Source: UBA10347 sp905182135
GTDB taxonomy: Bacteria > Actinomycetota > Acidimicrobiia > Acidimicrobiales > UBA10347
DNA length: 64,000 nt
Assembly (NCBI GenBank): GCA_963925805.1
Contig: CAWUSE010000015.1
Span: 170,455-234,454, forward strand
Direction: 5' to 3'
Under the pieces are notes generated by a model. The model made no database searches, had not been told where the DNA came from, and saw only the letters and a list, made by a program, of their open reading frames with translations. Made by a program: the position numbers and the translations under genes. Shown in pieces: positions 25,638 to 34,566 of the stretch (positions within the stretch are counted from its first letter, which is position 1; each line of letters opens with the position of its first letter).

Positions 25638-26780
25638 ATGAGTGAGATTGAAGCGTTCACGATTGAGGCTACCGACGAGCAGTTGTCTGATCTGAAGCAG
25701 AGGCTGAACAACACCCGCTGGCCTGAGGCTGAGTTGGTCGATGACTGGACGCAGGGCATTCCGCTGTCCTATGTGCAGGAAGTCTGCGAGTACTGGGCGA
25801 ACGACTACGACTGGCGTGCCCGGGAGGCGTTGCTGAACCGGTTCGACCATTTCCGCGCAGAGGTCGATGGCCTGGGTATTCACTTCATCCATCAACGTAG
25901 CCCGCACCCAGAAGCCCGCCCGCTGTTGATCACCCACGGCTGGCCAGGGTCGATCGTCGAATTCCACAAGGTCATCGAGCCTCTCGTCGATCCCGTTGCC
26001 CATGGTGGCGATGCAGCAGATGCGTTTCATGTCGTGGCACCCTCCTTGCCAGGTTTTGGGTTTAGTGACAAGCCGGCTGAGACGGGCTGGGGCGTCGAGA
26101 AGATTGCAGTTACCTGGGGCCACCTGATGGCCAAGCTCGGCTACGACACCTACTTGGCCCAAGGCGGCGACTGGGGATCTGCAGTTACCGGGGCTATCGG
26201 CTCGCTTGACCCAGACCATTGCATCGGTATTCATCTGAACATGCCGTGGGTCGGGCCTGACATGGCGAACAAGGACAACTGGACCGACGAAGAAAAGGAT
26301 GGCCTGAAGGCGCTGCAGTTCTACAACGATTGGGACAGTGGCTACTCGAAGCAGCAGGCGACTCGCCCCCAGACCGTCGCCTACGGCTTAGCTGATTCGC
26401 CGAGCGGGCAGGCCGCTTGGATCTTAGAGAAGTTCTATGCATGGACCGACAACAACGGCAGCCCTGAAGACATCCTGAGTCGCGACGAACTGCTGGATAA
26501 CGTGATGGTTTACTGGCTTACCGAAACAGCGGCTTCCTCGGCTCGGATCTATTGGGAGAGCTTTGGCAAGACGCGCCCTGGAGATGTTCACATCCCCATG
26601 GGTGGTTCGATCTTTCCGAAAGAGATCATGCGCCCATCGCAAAGATGGGCCGAAAAACGGTTCAAGAACATCGTTCATTGGAACCGGCTTGACAAGGGTG
26701 GGCACTTCGCTGCATTCGAACAGCCCGACCTCTACCTGAACGAGATCCGCACCTGGGCTCGCCAGGTGCCGCGCCCCTAG
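25638..26780 (+). CDS. Epoxide hydrolase (EHN domain, alpha/beta hydrolase)
   Basis: A 380-residue microsomal-type epoxide hydrolase. The N-terminal EHN segment is FTIEATDEQLSDLKQRLNNT with TRWP. The oxyanion motif is THGWPGS (about 98-104), the nucleophile Asp is in GGDWGS (about 178), and the late GGHFAAFEQPD supplies the His. It opens epoxides to diols through an Asp-ester intermediate. It converges on the LOG gene. Confidence 0.92.
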   Translation: MSEIEAFTIEATDEQLSDLKQRLNNTRWPEAELVDDWTQGIPLSYVQEVCEYWANDYDWRAREALLNRFDHFRAEVDGLGIHFIHQRSPHPEARPLLITHGWPGSIVEFHKVIEPLVDPVAHGGDAADAFHVVAPSLPGFGFSDKPAETGWGVEKIAVTWGHLMAKLGYDTYLAQGGDWGSAVTGAIGSLDPDHCIGIHLNMPWVGPDMANKDNWTDEEKDGLKALQFYNDWDSGYSKQQATRPQTVAYGLADSPSGQAAWILEKFYAWTDNNGSPEDILSRDELLDNVMVYWLTETAASSARIYWESFGKTRPGDVHIPMGGSIFPKEIMRPSQRWAEKRFKNIVHWNRLDKGGHFAAFEQPDLYLNEIRTWARQVPRP

Positions 26781-26855
26781 CTGTTCAGCGAAGCGGTCCA
26801 GGACGGTAGGCATAGGAAGCCCGGCCAGGATGTGCGCAGCGGATCCTGTCGGCCC

Positions 26856-27467
26856 CTAGGCGCCGTTGTTGTGCTTGTCGGTAACGAATTGCGGTAGGTC
26901 GTTGGCGCGGTCGGAGCGCAGGATTTGGAGCGCTTCGTCAATGGTGGATGCACCTTGGATGATGGGCCGGTTCGTTTTAGTAAGGACACCGCTAGCGGTG
27001 GCCTTGTCGAGCAGCGCGTGAGCGCCGTCCCAGAACCCATCTTCATCGAGCAGCACAATGGTTTTTGATCGTCCGCCAGCATGGAGACCGAGTTGGGTCC
27101 ATGTGGCCGCTTCGAAGACCTCTTCGAACGTGCCGAGGCCACCGGGCAGCCCAACGAAGCCGTCGCTGAGTTCGTACATACGCGCCTTGCGTTGATGCAT
27201 GTCGGCGACGACCTCGAGTGTGGTGACCTCGTCTTCGGGGATGCCATTGCTGAACAAGCCACCAGGGATCACGCCTGTAACCTCGCCGCCAGCTTCCATC
27301 GTGGCTTGGGCGACAGCGCCCATAAGTCCACTATGGCCACCGCCGTAGACCAGGCCAATTTGCTCGTGTGCTAGTCGCTGCCCAACACGCTGTGCGAGGT
27401 CGATATAGCTGGGGTTTGCGTCGTTGCTCGATGCACAGAACACCGCAACACTTTTGAGTTCGATCAC
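26856..27467 (-). CDS. LOG family protein (nucleoside 5'-monophosphate phosphoribohydrolase)
   Basis: A 203-residue Rossmann-fold protein with SVAVFCASSNDANPSY, LVYGGGHSGLMGAVAQ and the diagnostic LPGGLGTFEEVFE. Family members release the base from cytokinin-type or other nucleotides. It starts at GTG with AGAAG upstream. The physiological substrate in this bacterium is not known. Confidence 0.9.
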   Translation of the reverse strand: MIELKSVAVFCASSNDANPSYIDLAQRVGQRLAHEQIGLVYGGGHSGLMGAVAQATMEAGGEVTGVIPGGLFSNGIPEDEVTTLEVVADMHQRKARMYELSDGFVGLPGGLGTFEEVFEAATWTQLGLHAGGRSKTIVLLDEDGFWDGAHALLDKATASGVLTKTNRPIIQGASTIDEALQILRSDRANDLPQFVTDKHNNGA

Positions 27468-27684
27468 CGCTTCTGACGATAACCCCTTTGAGGTCCGGTC
27501 GGGGACGGAACAACTATCGACAAGGCGACCCCGAACCCGATGGCATTCTGTTTACCCCACTGAAGCGCTGTTCGCTAGGTGCAATCGCTGCGGCGTTGGT
27601 GTCGGAAGAGTCCTGAGCTTGCTGGTCTGGCAGATCACCTGCAGGCACTACGTCGCTGGTCGGTCGCTGGCCTATCCTTTCGTT

Positions 27685-29253
27685 ATGGCAGAACGCACCA
27701 TGCAGGACCGAATTGACGAGCTTGAGTCGCGGCGTGATGAAGCGATCCACGCGGGGTCAGAGCGGTCAGTGGCACGCCAGCAGGACAAGGGCAAGCTGCT
27801 GGCTCGCGAGCGCATCGACTACTTGCTCGACGCTGGCTCATTTCACGAAGTCGACATGCTGGCCCGTCACCGGGCACCCGCTGAGGCAGGGCTTCCCGAT
27901 CGTCCCTACACCGATGGTGTTGTCACCGGCTGGGGAACCGTCGACGGACGCAAAATCTTCGTGTATTCGCAGGACTTCACCGTGATGGGTGGCGCACTCG
28001 GGGAGGTCTTCGCCGAGAAGACGCAGAAGATCATGGACCTTGCCATGTCGGTTGGCGCACCGATTGTTGGCCTGAACGATGGTGCTGGTGCTCGTATCCA
28101 AGAAGGCGTCGTGGCTCTCGACGGTTACGGCGGTATCTTCCGGCGCAACGTGGCTGCCTCGGGCGTGATCCCCCAGATCAGCGTGATTCTTGGTCCGTGC
28201 GCTGGCGGTGCGGTGTACAGCCCGGCAATGACCGACTTCATCTTTATGGTGCGCGAGAAGTCGCACATGTTCATCACCGGCCCCGATGTCGTCAAAACCG
28301 TGACCGGCGAAGAAGTCACGCTCGAAGAACTCGGCGGCGCTGGCAGCCATTCATCAAAGTCTGGGGTTGCGACCTATGTTGGCGACTCCGAAGAAGAGGT
28401 GCTCGATTCGGTCAAGGTGCTGCTTGGTTTCTTGCCGGCGAATAACCTCGAAAGCGCGCCGTTCTTTGAGCCACAAGATGACCCCAATCGTTCGTGCGAC
28501 GAGCTGCGCACGATCATGCCCGAGTCTTCCAGCCTGCCCTACGACATGATCAAGGTCATCGAGTCGGTCGTTGACGACGGCGACTTCATGGAGTATTTCC
28601 CCCATTGGGCCAAGTCCATTGTGTGTGGCCATGCTCGCATGGGCGGCCGCACCGTCGGCATCGTGGCGAACCAACCGATGATTCTGGCTGGTGTGCTCGA
28701 TATCGAATCGTCGTCGAAGGCCGCTCGGTTTGTGCGTACCTGCGATGCCTTCAACATCCCGCTCGTAACGCTGATCGACGTGCCTGGCTTCCTTCCCGGC
28801 GTCGACCAGGAATATGGCGGTATCATTCGCCACGGCGCCAAGTTGCTCTACGCCTATTGCGAAGCAACGGTGCCACGAATTTCAGTAGTCACCCGCAAGG
28901 CCTACGGCGGCGCTTATGTCGTGATGGACTCGAAGTCAGTTGGCTCAGACCTGACGTTCGCTTGGCCCACTGCTGAACTGGCAGTTATGGGCCCACAAGG
29001 AGCGGTCGAGATCGTGAACCGCCGAGAGCTCAGTGAGTTCGACTCCGAGGCCGATCGCGCCGAACGTAAAAACCAGCTCGTCGACGAATACATCGAGCAA
29101 TACGCCAACCCATATATCGCCGCCGAACGCGGGTACGTGGACGAGGTAATAGACCCGGCCGACACCCGCCGCAAGATCATCGCCGGCCTCGACATGCTCG
29201 TCACCAAACGTGAAGAACAGCCCCGACGCAAACACGGCATCGTGCCGCTGTGA
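27685..29253 (+). CDS. Acyl-CoA carboxylase beta subunit (propionyl-CoA carboxylase type)
   Basis: A 522-residue carboxyltransferase. KGKLLARERIDYLLDAGSF, GAGARIQEGVVALDGYGGIF, GPCAGGAVYSPAMTDF and the C-terminal DVPGFLPGVDQEYGGIIRHG with TRKAYGGAYVVM are PccB/AccD5 signatures. It carboxylates acetyl- or propionyl-CoA using a separately encoded alpha subunit (not adjacent). The open frame upstream to 27424 overlaps the LOG gene on the other strand and is not family-like. The epsilon subunit gene follows after about 220 bp. Confidence 0.93.
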   Translation: MAERTMQDRIDELESRRDEAIHAGSERSVARQQDKGKLLARERIDYLLDAGSFHEVDMLARHRAPAEAGLPDRPYTDGVVTGWGTVDGRKIFVYSQDFTVMGGALGEVFAEKTQKIMDLAMSVGAPIVGLNDGAGARIQEGVVALDGYGGIFRRNVAASGVIPQISVILGPCAGGAVYSPAMTDFIFMVREKSHMFITGPDVVKTVTGEEVTLEELGGAGSHSSKSGVATYVGDSEEEVLDSVKVLLGFLPANNLESAPFFEPQDDPNRSCDELRTIMPESSSLPYDMIKVIESVVDDGDFMEYFPHWAKSIVCGHARMGGRTVGIVANQPMILAGVLDIESSSKAARFVRTCDAFNIPLVTLIDVPGFLPGVDQEYGGIIRHGAKLLYAYCEATVPRISVVTRKAYGGAYVVMDSKSVGSDLTFAWPTAELAVMGPQGAVEIVNRRELSEFDSEADRAERKNQLVDEYIEQYANPYIAAERGYVDEVIDPADTRRKIIAGLDMLVTKREEQPRRKHGIVPL

Positions 29254-29475
29254 TCCTTTGTCATTCCTATCTCGGGATGGGACCAAGTGCGCAGTCTGGC
29301 GATGGCTCTGCTGGCTCGGTCTGCCTGTTCAAGATCGAATCATCACAGTTGGGTATGCCTGTCGCTAACAAGCAGTTCGACGCGAGCGAGGGGCGAGCCG
29401 CTGTGATCTGCCTGAAACATGCTGTCGGCCAATACCGAAAGGCAGAGCTTGCAGATTCCGGAATAAGGTCCGATC
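29254..29475. other. Gap between carboxylase beta and epsilon genes
   Basis: No supported gene. A frame is open across it (29250-29486), but its composition is ambiguous and no family was recognised. It could be an untranslated spacer within the operon. Confidence 0.3.
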
Positions 29476-29652
29476 ATGAAGATTGAGGTTCAGGGCGATC
29501 CAAGTGACGAAGAGGTGGCCGCTATTATCGCTGCCATTGAGATGTCGTGGCCGAAGCCGCCAACCGGTATCGCAGCGCGCGCGCCGCAGTCTTCTGCATG
29601 GCGCTATGCCGGCCGCTGGTGGCAAGAGGGTCGTCTTCCTCCACGCTGGTAG
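29476..29652 (+). CDS. accE: Acyl-CoA carboxylase epsilon subunit
   Basis: A 58-residue protein. The first part, MKIEVQGDPSDEEVAAIIAA, is the epsilon-subunit start (a short strand then a helix). The end has SSAWRYAGRWWQEGRLPPRW, matching the Trp/Arg-rich tail of actinobacterial ACC epsilon. AAGG lies 8 nt before the ATG. This small subunit stabilises the alpha/beta acyl-CoA carboxylase and is typically encoded beside the beta subunit, as here. Confidence 0.85.
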   Translation: MKIEVQGDPSDEEVAAIIAAIEMSWPKPPTGIAARAPQSSAWRYAGRWWQEGRLPPRW

Positions 29653-29864
29653 ATGAGTTTTGACCGAAGCGCAGCCGGTGAGGTAGCTCGCACCGAGGCG
29701 GTGTGACGGGGACAACGATTGCCAGGGCCCAGCTTTGGTGGAGGTTTGTGTCGACAATGGTGCCTGTACCGCTGACGCAACGCCTTTGCGCTCATACTTT
29801 CTTGTCATTGGATGGGGGTTCGTCGACAATTGCGACCTCCGCTCACCAAGATGTTTAAAACGGA

Positions 29865-30047
29865 ATGGCAATGGCTGACATCGAGGCCGCTCCTGAAGAG
29901 CTCTGAAAAGTGTTGGGCGTCGTCAGTGCAGGCTCAGATACTGTCGGCAAGCAGCTTGAAGATACTGTCGGCAAGCAGCTTGAAGCAATGAAACACCAAA
30001 TGCCAGGCCGGTCGATATCAGCTGGCAGGGTAAAGCAAGGGCGTTGA
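29865..30047 (+). pseudogene. Small ORF with in-frame TGA and tandem repeat
   Basis: From ATG 29865 the frame reads MAMADIEAAPEEL, then TGA (29904-29906), then KVLGVVSAGSDTVGKQLE with an exact repeat of DTVGKQLE, ending at TGA 30045. The stop most resembles a lost Trp codon (E-E-L-W-K). No redox motif is present, so selenocysteine is not favoured. A shorter product from GTG 29910 is possible. No family was recognised. Confidence 0.3.
29936..29983 (+). repeat. 24-bp tandem direct repeat (two units)
   Basis: Two consecutive copies of AGATACTGTCGGCAAGCAGC plus TTGA, period 24 bp. In the small ORF frame each unit adds eight residues (DTVGKQLE). It looks like a recent slippage duplication. Confidence 0.8.
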
Positions 30048-30111
30048 TCGCCAACGTGGTTAGCCAGCAGAACCCCCGCGCTGGTTCGTTCTACGATGCG
30101 TGACCGAGAGC

Positions 30112-30927
30112 TTAGGTATCAGCGACTTCGGTTCGGTCTTGGCGCCATTCACGAGCCTGGTCGAGTGCGGTACGGGCACGGTCCAGGACCTCGGGTCCAT
30201 CGAAACCGTTCGCTGGGTAGCAAGCAATACCGGCCCAGACAGCGACGTCATCGAGCTGTTCGCCTAAACGACGCCGGATGCGTTCGACGGTCCAGATTGC
30301 ACCGTTCTCGGGGGTGTCCTCGAGCAGGATGGCGTAGCGACCGTTATGCAGGCGGCAGAGAGTGTCTGCGTCGCGCAAGGTCTCGCGGATCACATCGGCA
30401 GCAACGACCGCGTCGATGGATGGTGCGGATCCGGTTGGATCGTGCACGGCTTCGAGCAGGATGAGCGCCAACGGGCGAAGATGGCGGCGGGCCGCTGCGA
30501 CGCGAGCTTCGAGCGTGATCACGAAGTACCGCTCGCCCAACAGGCCCGTGGTGGGATCTGCGAGATCAGACATGTCACTGAGATTTAAGCCTGTTAGATC
30601 GCCACCTGGCGTGCGGATGGTGTCGAGACCAGCTGGTCTTTCGCCCGTGATGCGCATGGCGACTGAATCAGCGATTGTGGTGGATTGCAGACGTGTGAGC
30701 TCGCTTTCGGCTGATATCAGGCGTTGGCCCTGTGCGACGTAGTTGCCGTTCAACCACACAACAACCATGGCCAGCAGCGTTGCGATTGCTGCGGCAATTA
30801 GAGAAAGCGACGGGGTCTCGCTGACCAAACTAATAACAGCGACGACGATCGCGACCGCAGCAAGCGCGGCCGCTAGCAGAGCGGGAAGGGCCTGAGATCG
30901 GTCCTGTGATGGCGGTTTTTCAGTCAT
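30112..30927 (-). CDS. Membrane protein with degenerate GGDEF domain
   Basis: 271 residues. Two transmembrane helices occupy about 13-60 (the second around IAAAIATLLAMVVVWLNG). A GGDEF-like domain follows: ADPTTGLLGERYF corresponds to D-x-L-T-G-L-x-N-R, and RDADTLCRLHNGRYAILLED sits at the signature place, with HNGRY instead of GG(D/E)EF. Diguanylate cyclase activity is therefore unlikely; a sensory or regulatory role is possible. Its start overlaps the stop of aat by ATGA, so the two form an operon. Confidence 0.75.
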   Translation of the reverse strand: MTEKPPSQDRSQALPALLAAALAAVAIVVAVISLVSETPSLSLIAAAIATLLAMVVVWLNGNYVAQGQRLISAESELTRLQSTTIADSVAMRITGERPAGLDTIRTPGGDLTGLNLSDMSDLADPTTGLLGERYFVITLEARVAAARRHLRPLALILLEAVHDPTGSAPSIDAVVAADVIRETLRDADTLCRLHNGRYAILLEDTPENGAIWTVERIRRRLGEQLDDVAVWAGIACYPANGFDGPEVLDRARTALDQAREWRQDRTEVADT

Positions 30928-31697
30928 GAGGTGCTCCGATGAGGCAGACGTGTTCTTCCTGTCGGCTTTTGCAGCGTTCGATCAAGAAATTGCAGGGTTT
31001 TCGCAAGCGAATCCTGCCCCGACAATACTGCGAGCGATAACGCCTGCGATGATACCGCATTATCTAGCCGCTCCAGATACTCGCTTCGCGTGATCTCGGA
31101 TACGCCTAAGGAGGCGAGGTGGGCGGTGGCCCACTGCACGTCAAGAAGAACAGCGCCACAGTGCTCTAGACCGCTGACCAAAGCCACAAGAGCGACCTTA
31201 GATGCGTCGCTCTCAACTTGGAACATGGACTCGCCTGCAAATAGGCCACTGATCTGAACGCCGTAGAGCCCACCGACGAGTTCACCGTCATGCCAGGTCT
31301 CAATGCTGTGCGCCCAACCAAGTCCGTGAAGCCGTTCGTATGCATTGATCATGGCGGGTGAGATCCATCCGCCATCTCGCGGAAGTTCGGCACAGGCTCG
31401 GATAACACGACCGAACGCCTGATTCGCTGTGACGTGGTAGCGCCGGCATGATTTGCGCAGGCTGCGGGTTATCCGCAGGTCACCGAAATCGAGTATGCCC
31501 CGGTCGGGCGGGGACCACCACGCAATCGCGTCATCGTCATGGTCACCAGCGGGCATGGGGAACACGCCGCTCTGATACGCACGGACCAACGTGGCGGGTT
31601 CGAGGTCAGCCCCGATGCCCACAACGCCGTCGGGGTTCGCTGTGTCCGGATGGGGGAAGTGCCACGGCGTCGGTGGCAGCGGGCTCGGTCCTGTCAC
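30924..31697 (-). CDS. aat: Leucyl/phenylalanyl-tRNA--protein transferase
   Basis: A 257-residue Aat. GVVGIGADLEPATLVRAYQSG, AWWSPPDRGIL, the GWISPAMINAYERLHGLGWA block and ISGLFAGESMFQ are family signatures. It attaches Leu or Phe to N-terminal Arg/Lys of proteins for ClpS/ClpAP degradation (bacterial N-end rule). It lies upstream of, and overlaps, the degenerate GGDEF gene. Confidence 0.94.
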   Translation of the reverse strand: MTGPSPLPPTPWHFPHPDTANPDGVVGIGADLEPATLVRAYQSGVFPMPAGDHDDDAIAWWSPPDRGILDFGDLRITRSLRKSCRRYHVTANQAFGRVIRACAELPRDGGWISPAMINAYERLHGLGWAHSIETWHDGELVGGLYGVQISGLFAGESMFQVESDASKVALVALVSGLEHCGAVLLDVQWATAHLASLGVSEITRSEYLERLDNAVSSQALSLAVLSGQDSLAKTLQFLDRTLQKPTGRTRLPHRSTS

Positions 31698-31745
31698 GGT
31701 GTTGCTGACCTGACGCCGGTATTGCTAGAGCATAGGGTCATTGTT

Positions 31746-32177
31746 GTGAAGGACACGTCGCCACTAGTGATTAGCGATGAGTTGCGGGGGGCAGTCACAC
31801 GGATGGCCGAGAGGCTGGGGGCGGTACGGGTAATTGCGGCGGGGCAATGGCTGCACATCGCAGACCAGTGCAACCTTGGTGAGGTCGAGGGCTCGTTCGC
31901 CGTCGATGTGGTCATAGGCACGCCTGCAGTTGTGCTCAAGCACGGCTTGACCACAGATGAAGATTTTGGCTTCGTCATGCCGGTCTCGCAGCGCAGTCGG
32001 TCTTGGCAGCGCTCAGGCACATGGTACGACGACACAACGCTTGATCTGTGGCATGCCGGGTGGTCGCCGCTGGCGATTGACCGCATTCTTGTCCCGACCG
32101 GCGATCTGCTGGTTGAGTTCGTCATCGGAAACGTGTGCCGCCTGCCAGCCGTGGAAGTGGTGCTCGAGGACTGCTAG
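31746..32177 (+). CDS. Hypothetical protein
   Basis: A frame of 143 residues from GTG 31746, beginning KDTSPLVISDELRGAV and containing WYDDTTLDLWHAGWSPLAID. It is beta-rich in appearance and has no signal peptide or membrane segment. It converges with the cyclophilin gene, overlapping it by 4 bp. No family is recognised; the start is uncertain because the frame is open further upstream across aat. Confidence 0.5.
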   Translation: MKDTSPLVISDELRGAVTRMAERLGAVRVIAAGQWLHIADQCNLGEVEGSFAVDVVIGTPAVVLKHGLTTDEDFGFVMPVSQRSRSWQRSGTWYDDTTLDLWHAGWSPLAIDRILVPTGDLLVEFVIGNVCRLPAVEVVLEDC

Positions 32178-33001
32178 CTCTCGATGATCCGAACGGACTT
32201 GATAACGACGGTGTTTCCTGTGCCGGTGATAGGGATCTCATCGAGTGCCGGTGCATCATCGGCGATCTCGCCGAAGATCGTGTGAAGACCATTCAACCAG
32301 TCGGTTGGCACGGTCGTAATGAAGAATTGGCTGCCGTTGGTATTCGGGCCGCTGTTGGCCATGGCGAGCTGGCCGCGGGCGTCGAAGATGCGGCCAGATT
32401 CGAACTCATCGGCGAACGAATAACCCGGACCGCCTGTTCCGGTCCCGGTGGGGTCACCACCTTGGGCCATGAAATCGGCCATCACGCGATGAAAAGTCAC
32501 GTTGTCGTAGAACCCATCACGAGCTAATGCAATGAAGTTGTTGACTGCCAGAGGGGCTTCGTCGGCAAAGAGGCTGAGCCGGATAGGCCCGACCGAAGTG
32601 TCGAGGACAGCGGCGTAGCTCTTGGTTGGGTCGATGGTCATGCGCGGTGCTTGGGTATACGCGCCGTTGCGTGCTTCGGGCTCGACAAGGGCCAAGGCTC
32701 CACTGCCAGCGAATGGTTGAAAGTCGTTGGGAACCAACGGCGACAACACGGTCTCGGGCGTCGGTGTTGGTTCGTTTTCGGGCGCAGGGGTGGGCCGGAA
32801 CGTCGCGGTGGAGCTTTCGTCGCTGCCGCCACCGATCACGCTGAACAACACGATAATGGCGATAAGAGCGCCGACAACTGCTGCGATCCTGCCGAATTTT
32901 TTGGTAGACGCCTCGCGCGTTTCCTTGACTTCTTCTGCTTCGACTTCTGCAAGGCGAGTTTGCCGATTTGTCTTTTGGCGAGCGCGTTTATCGGTTCCCA
33001 T
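32174..33001 (-). CDS. Peptidyl-prolyl cis-trans isomerase (cyclophilin), membrane-anchored
   Basis: 275 residues. A charged N-terminal region (KRARQKTNRQTRLAEVEAEE) precedes one transmembrane helix (IAAVVGALIAIIVLFSVIGG), then a Thr/Pro/Glu linker and a cyclophilin domain with YDNVTFHRVMADFMAQGGDP, GQLAMANSGPNTNGSQFFIT and WLNGLHTIFGEI. It isomerises X-Pro bonds outside the membrane. The Met at 33001 is used because the extension to 33079 is not family-like and collides with the lysC leader. Confidence 0.9.
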   Translation of the reverse strand: MGTDKRARQKTNRQTRLAEVEAEEVKETREASTKKFGRIAAVVGALIAIIVLFSVIGGGSDESSTATFRPTPAPENEPTPTPETVLSPLVPNDFQPFAGSGALALVEPEARNGAYTQAPRMTIDPTKSYAAVLDTSVGPIRLSLFADEAPLAVNNFIALARDGFYDNVTFHRVMADFMAQGGDPTGTGTGGPGYSFADEFESGRIFDARGQLAMANSGPNTNGSQFFITTVPTDWLNGLHTIFGEIADDAPALDEIPITGTGNTVVIKSVRIIES

Positions 33002-33117
33002 ATCCAGGAAATCTACCGGCTTGACCTCGGCGGCGTTCGCCGCAACACCGAGATACAGGAAAGATGATATGCGAAACACGCAGGAGTTCGGGAAAAGGTC
33101 GATATATCCTGCGGGCC

Positions 33118-34326
33118 GTGGCTCTGTATGTACAGAAGTTTGGCGGCACTTCGGTAGCTGACCCAGAACGAATCAGCGAAGTTGTTGACCATGTTCGACG
33201 CACCGTCGCCCGAGGCGACCAAGTGGTCATGGTCGTCAGCGCTATGGGTAAGGAAACCGATGAGCTACTTCGACTAGCGAACGAGGTTTCCGATGTTCGC
33301 CCCGGCCGAGAAATGGACATGCTCATCACAGCGGGTGAACGCAAGGCAGTGGCACTAGTCGCCATGGCGTTGCATGGAGCAGGCATTCCCGCTGACTCAT
33401 TTACGGGCAGCCAGGCTGGCATCATTACCGATACCACCCATGAAAACGCTCGCATCGAAGAGGTTATGGCTGACCGAATCAAAGAGTCGTTGGCCGCAGG
33501 TTCGGTGCCGGTGGTTGCTGGTTCGCAAGGAATGTCGACGGACAAAGAAGTCACCTTCCTGGGCCGCGGCGGCAGCGACACAACAGCAGTGGCGCTTGCG
33601 CATCGTCTCGAAGCCGATGCGTGCGAGCTCTACACCGATGTGCCAGGCGTGTTCACGACCGACCCGCGGTTGGTCACCAACGCACGCAAGATGACAAAGC
33701 TCAGTTTCGATGAACTCTTAGAAATGACTGCATGCGGCTGCCCGAAACCAGCTATGCGTTCGGTCGAATACGCACACCGCCATGGTGTTGCGCTGCACAT
33801 CCGATCAGCATTCACCTGGGAACAGGGCACGTGGGTTAACGAGGAGGGCTCGATGGAACGGGCAATTGTTACTGCGGTAGTTCACGACATGAGCGAGGCA
33901 AAGGTCACGATCTCACATGTGCCCGACGAGCCTGGCATAGCGGCTCGTTTGTTCCGCACGCTTGCTGACGAAGAGGTGAACGTCGACATGATCGTGCAGA
34001 ACGTGAGCAGCGAGGGTGTCACTGATATTTCGTTCACCGTGCCCGTGTCTCAACTCGATGGAGCTGTTGCGGCCGCAAATGGGCTTGGTATTGGCCAGGT
34101 CAGTAGCGATGACGGCATTGGCAAGATCAGCCTGATCGGCGCTGGTATGAAGTCGAACCCTGGTGTTGCGGCCCAAATGTTTGAGACGCTGGCCGAGAAC
34201 GGCATCAATATTCAGATGCTCTCAACGTCGGGCATCCGAATCAGCGCAATTATCGACGCAACCCGGACCGAAGATGCCGTCAACGTGTTGCACGCAGTGT
34301 TCGAGTTGGACCGCCCCGTTAGCTAG
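33118..34326 (+). CDS. lysC: Aspartokinase
   Basis: 402 residues from GTG 33118, giving the conserved start ALYVQKFGGTSVADPERI. LGRGGSDTTAVALA and ELYTDVPGVFTTDPR belong to the kinase domain. Two ACT domains begin around VTISHVPDEPGIAARLF and IGAGMKSNPGVAAQMF, which normally mediate Lys/Thr feedback. It phosphorylates aspartate, the first step to Lys, Met, Thr and diaminopimelate. asd follows about 240 bp later. Confidence 0.94.
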   Translation: MALYVQKFGGTSVADPERISEVVDHVRRTVARGDQVVMVVSAMGKETDELLRLANEVSDVRPGREMDMLITAGERKAVALVAMALHGAGIPADSFTGSQAGIITDTTHENARIEEVMADRIKESLAAGSVPVVAGSQGMSTDKEVTFLGRGGSDTTAVALAHRLEADACELYTDVPGVFTTDPRLVTNARKMTKLSFDELLEMTACGCPKPAMRSVEYAHRHGVALHIRSAFTWEQGTWVNEEGSMERAIVTAVVHDMSEAKVTISHVPDEPGIAARLFRTLADEEVNVDMIVQNVSSEGVTDISFTVPVSQLDGAVAAANGLGIGQVSSDDGIGKISLIGAGMKSNPGVAAQMFETLAENGINIQMLSTSGIRISAIIDATRTEDAVNVLHAVFELDRPVS

Positions 34327-34566
34327 ATCGATGGGTCATCGCCAGATGTTCGCTGTTGTTGCCTGCAATAGGTAGCGGCACGGTGACGACGAATAGTTGA
34401 CTACCGCAGAACTTCATCGGACTCGAACGAGTTGCTCTCGGTCCAATGCCCTCTCACCTTCGGTCTGTGGATCCAGATGACAAACCGCACGTGTACCTGC
34501 TGCGCGTGTGTCCATGCGAGTGGTATCGGAGCTTGCCGGAAGGCTCATGACGGTAGCCTCACTGGC

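Noticed and set aside
29904..29906. Second selenocysteine codon
   Set aside because: The in-frame TGA has no redox-motif context and fits a lost Trp codon better.
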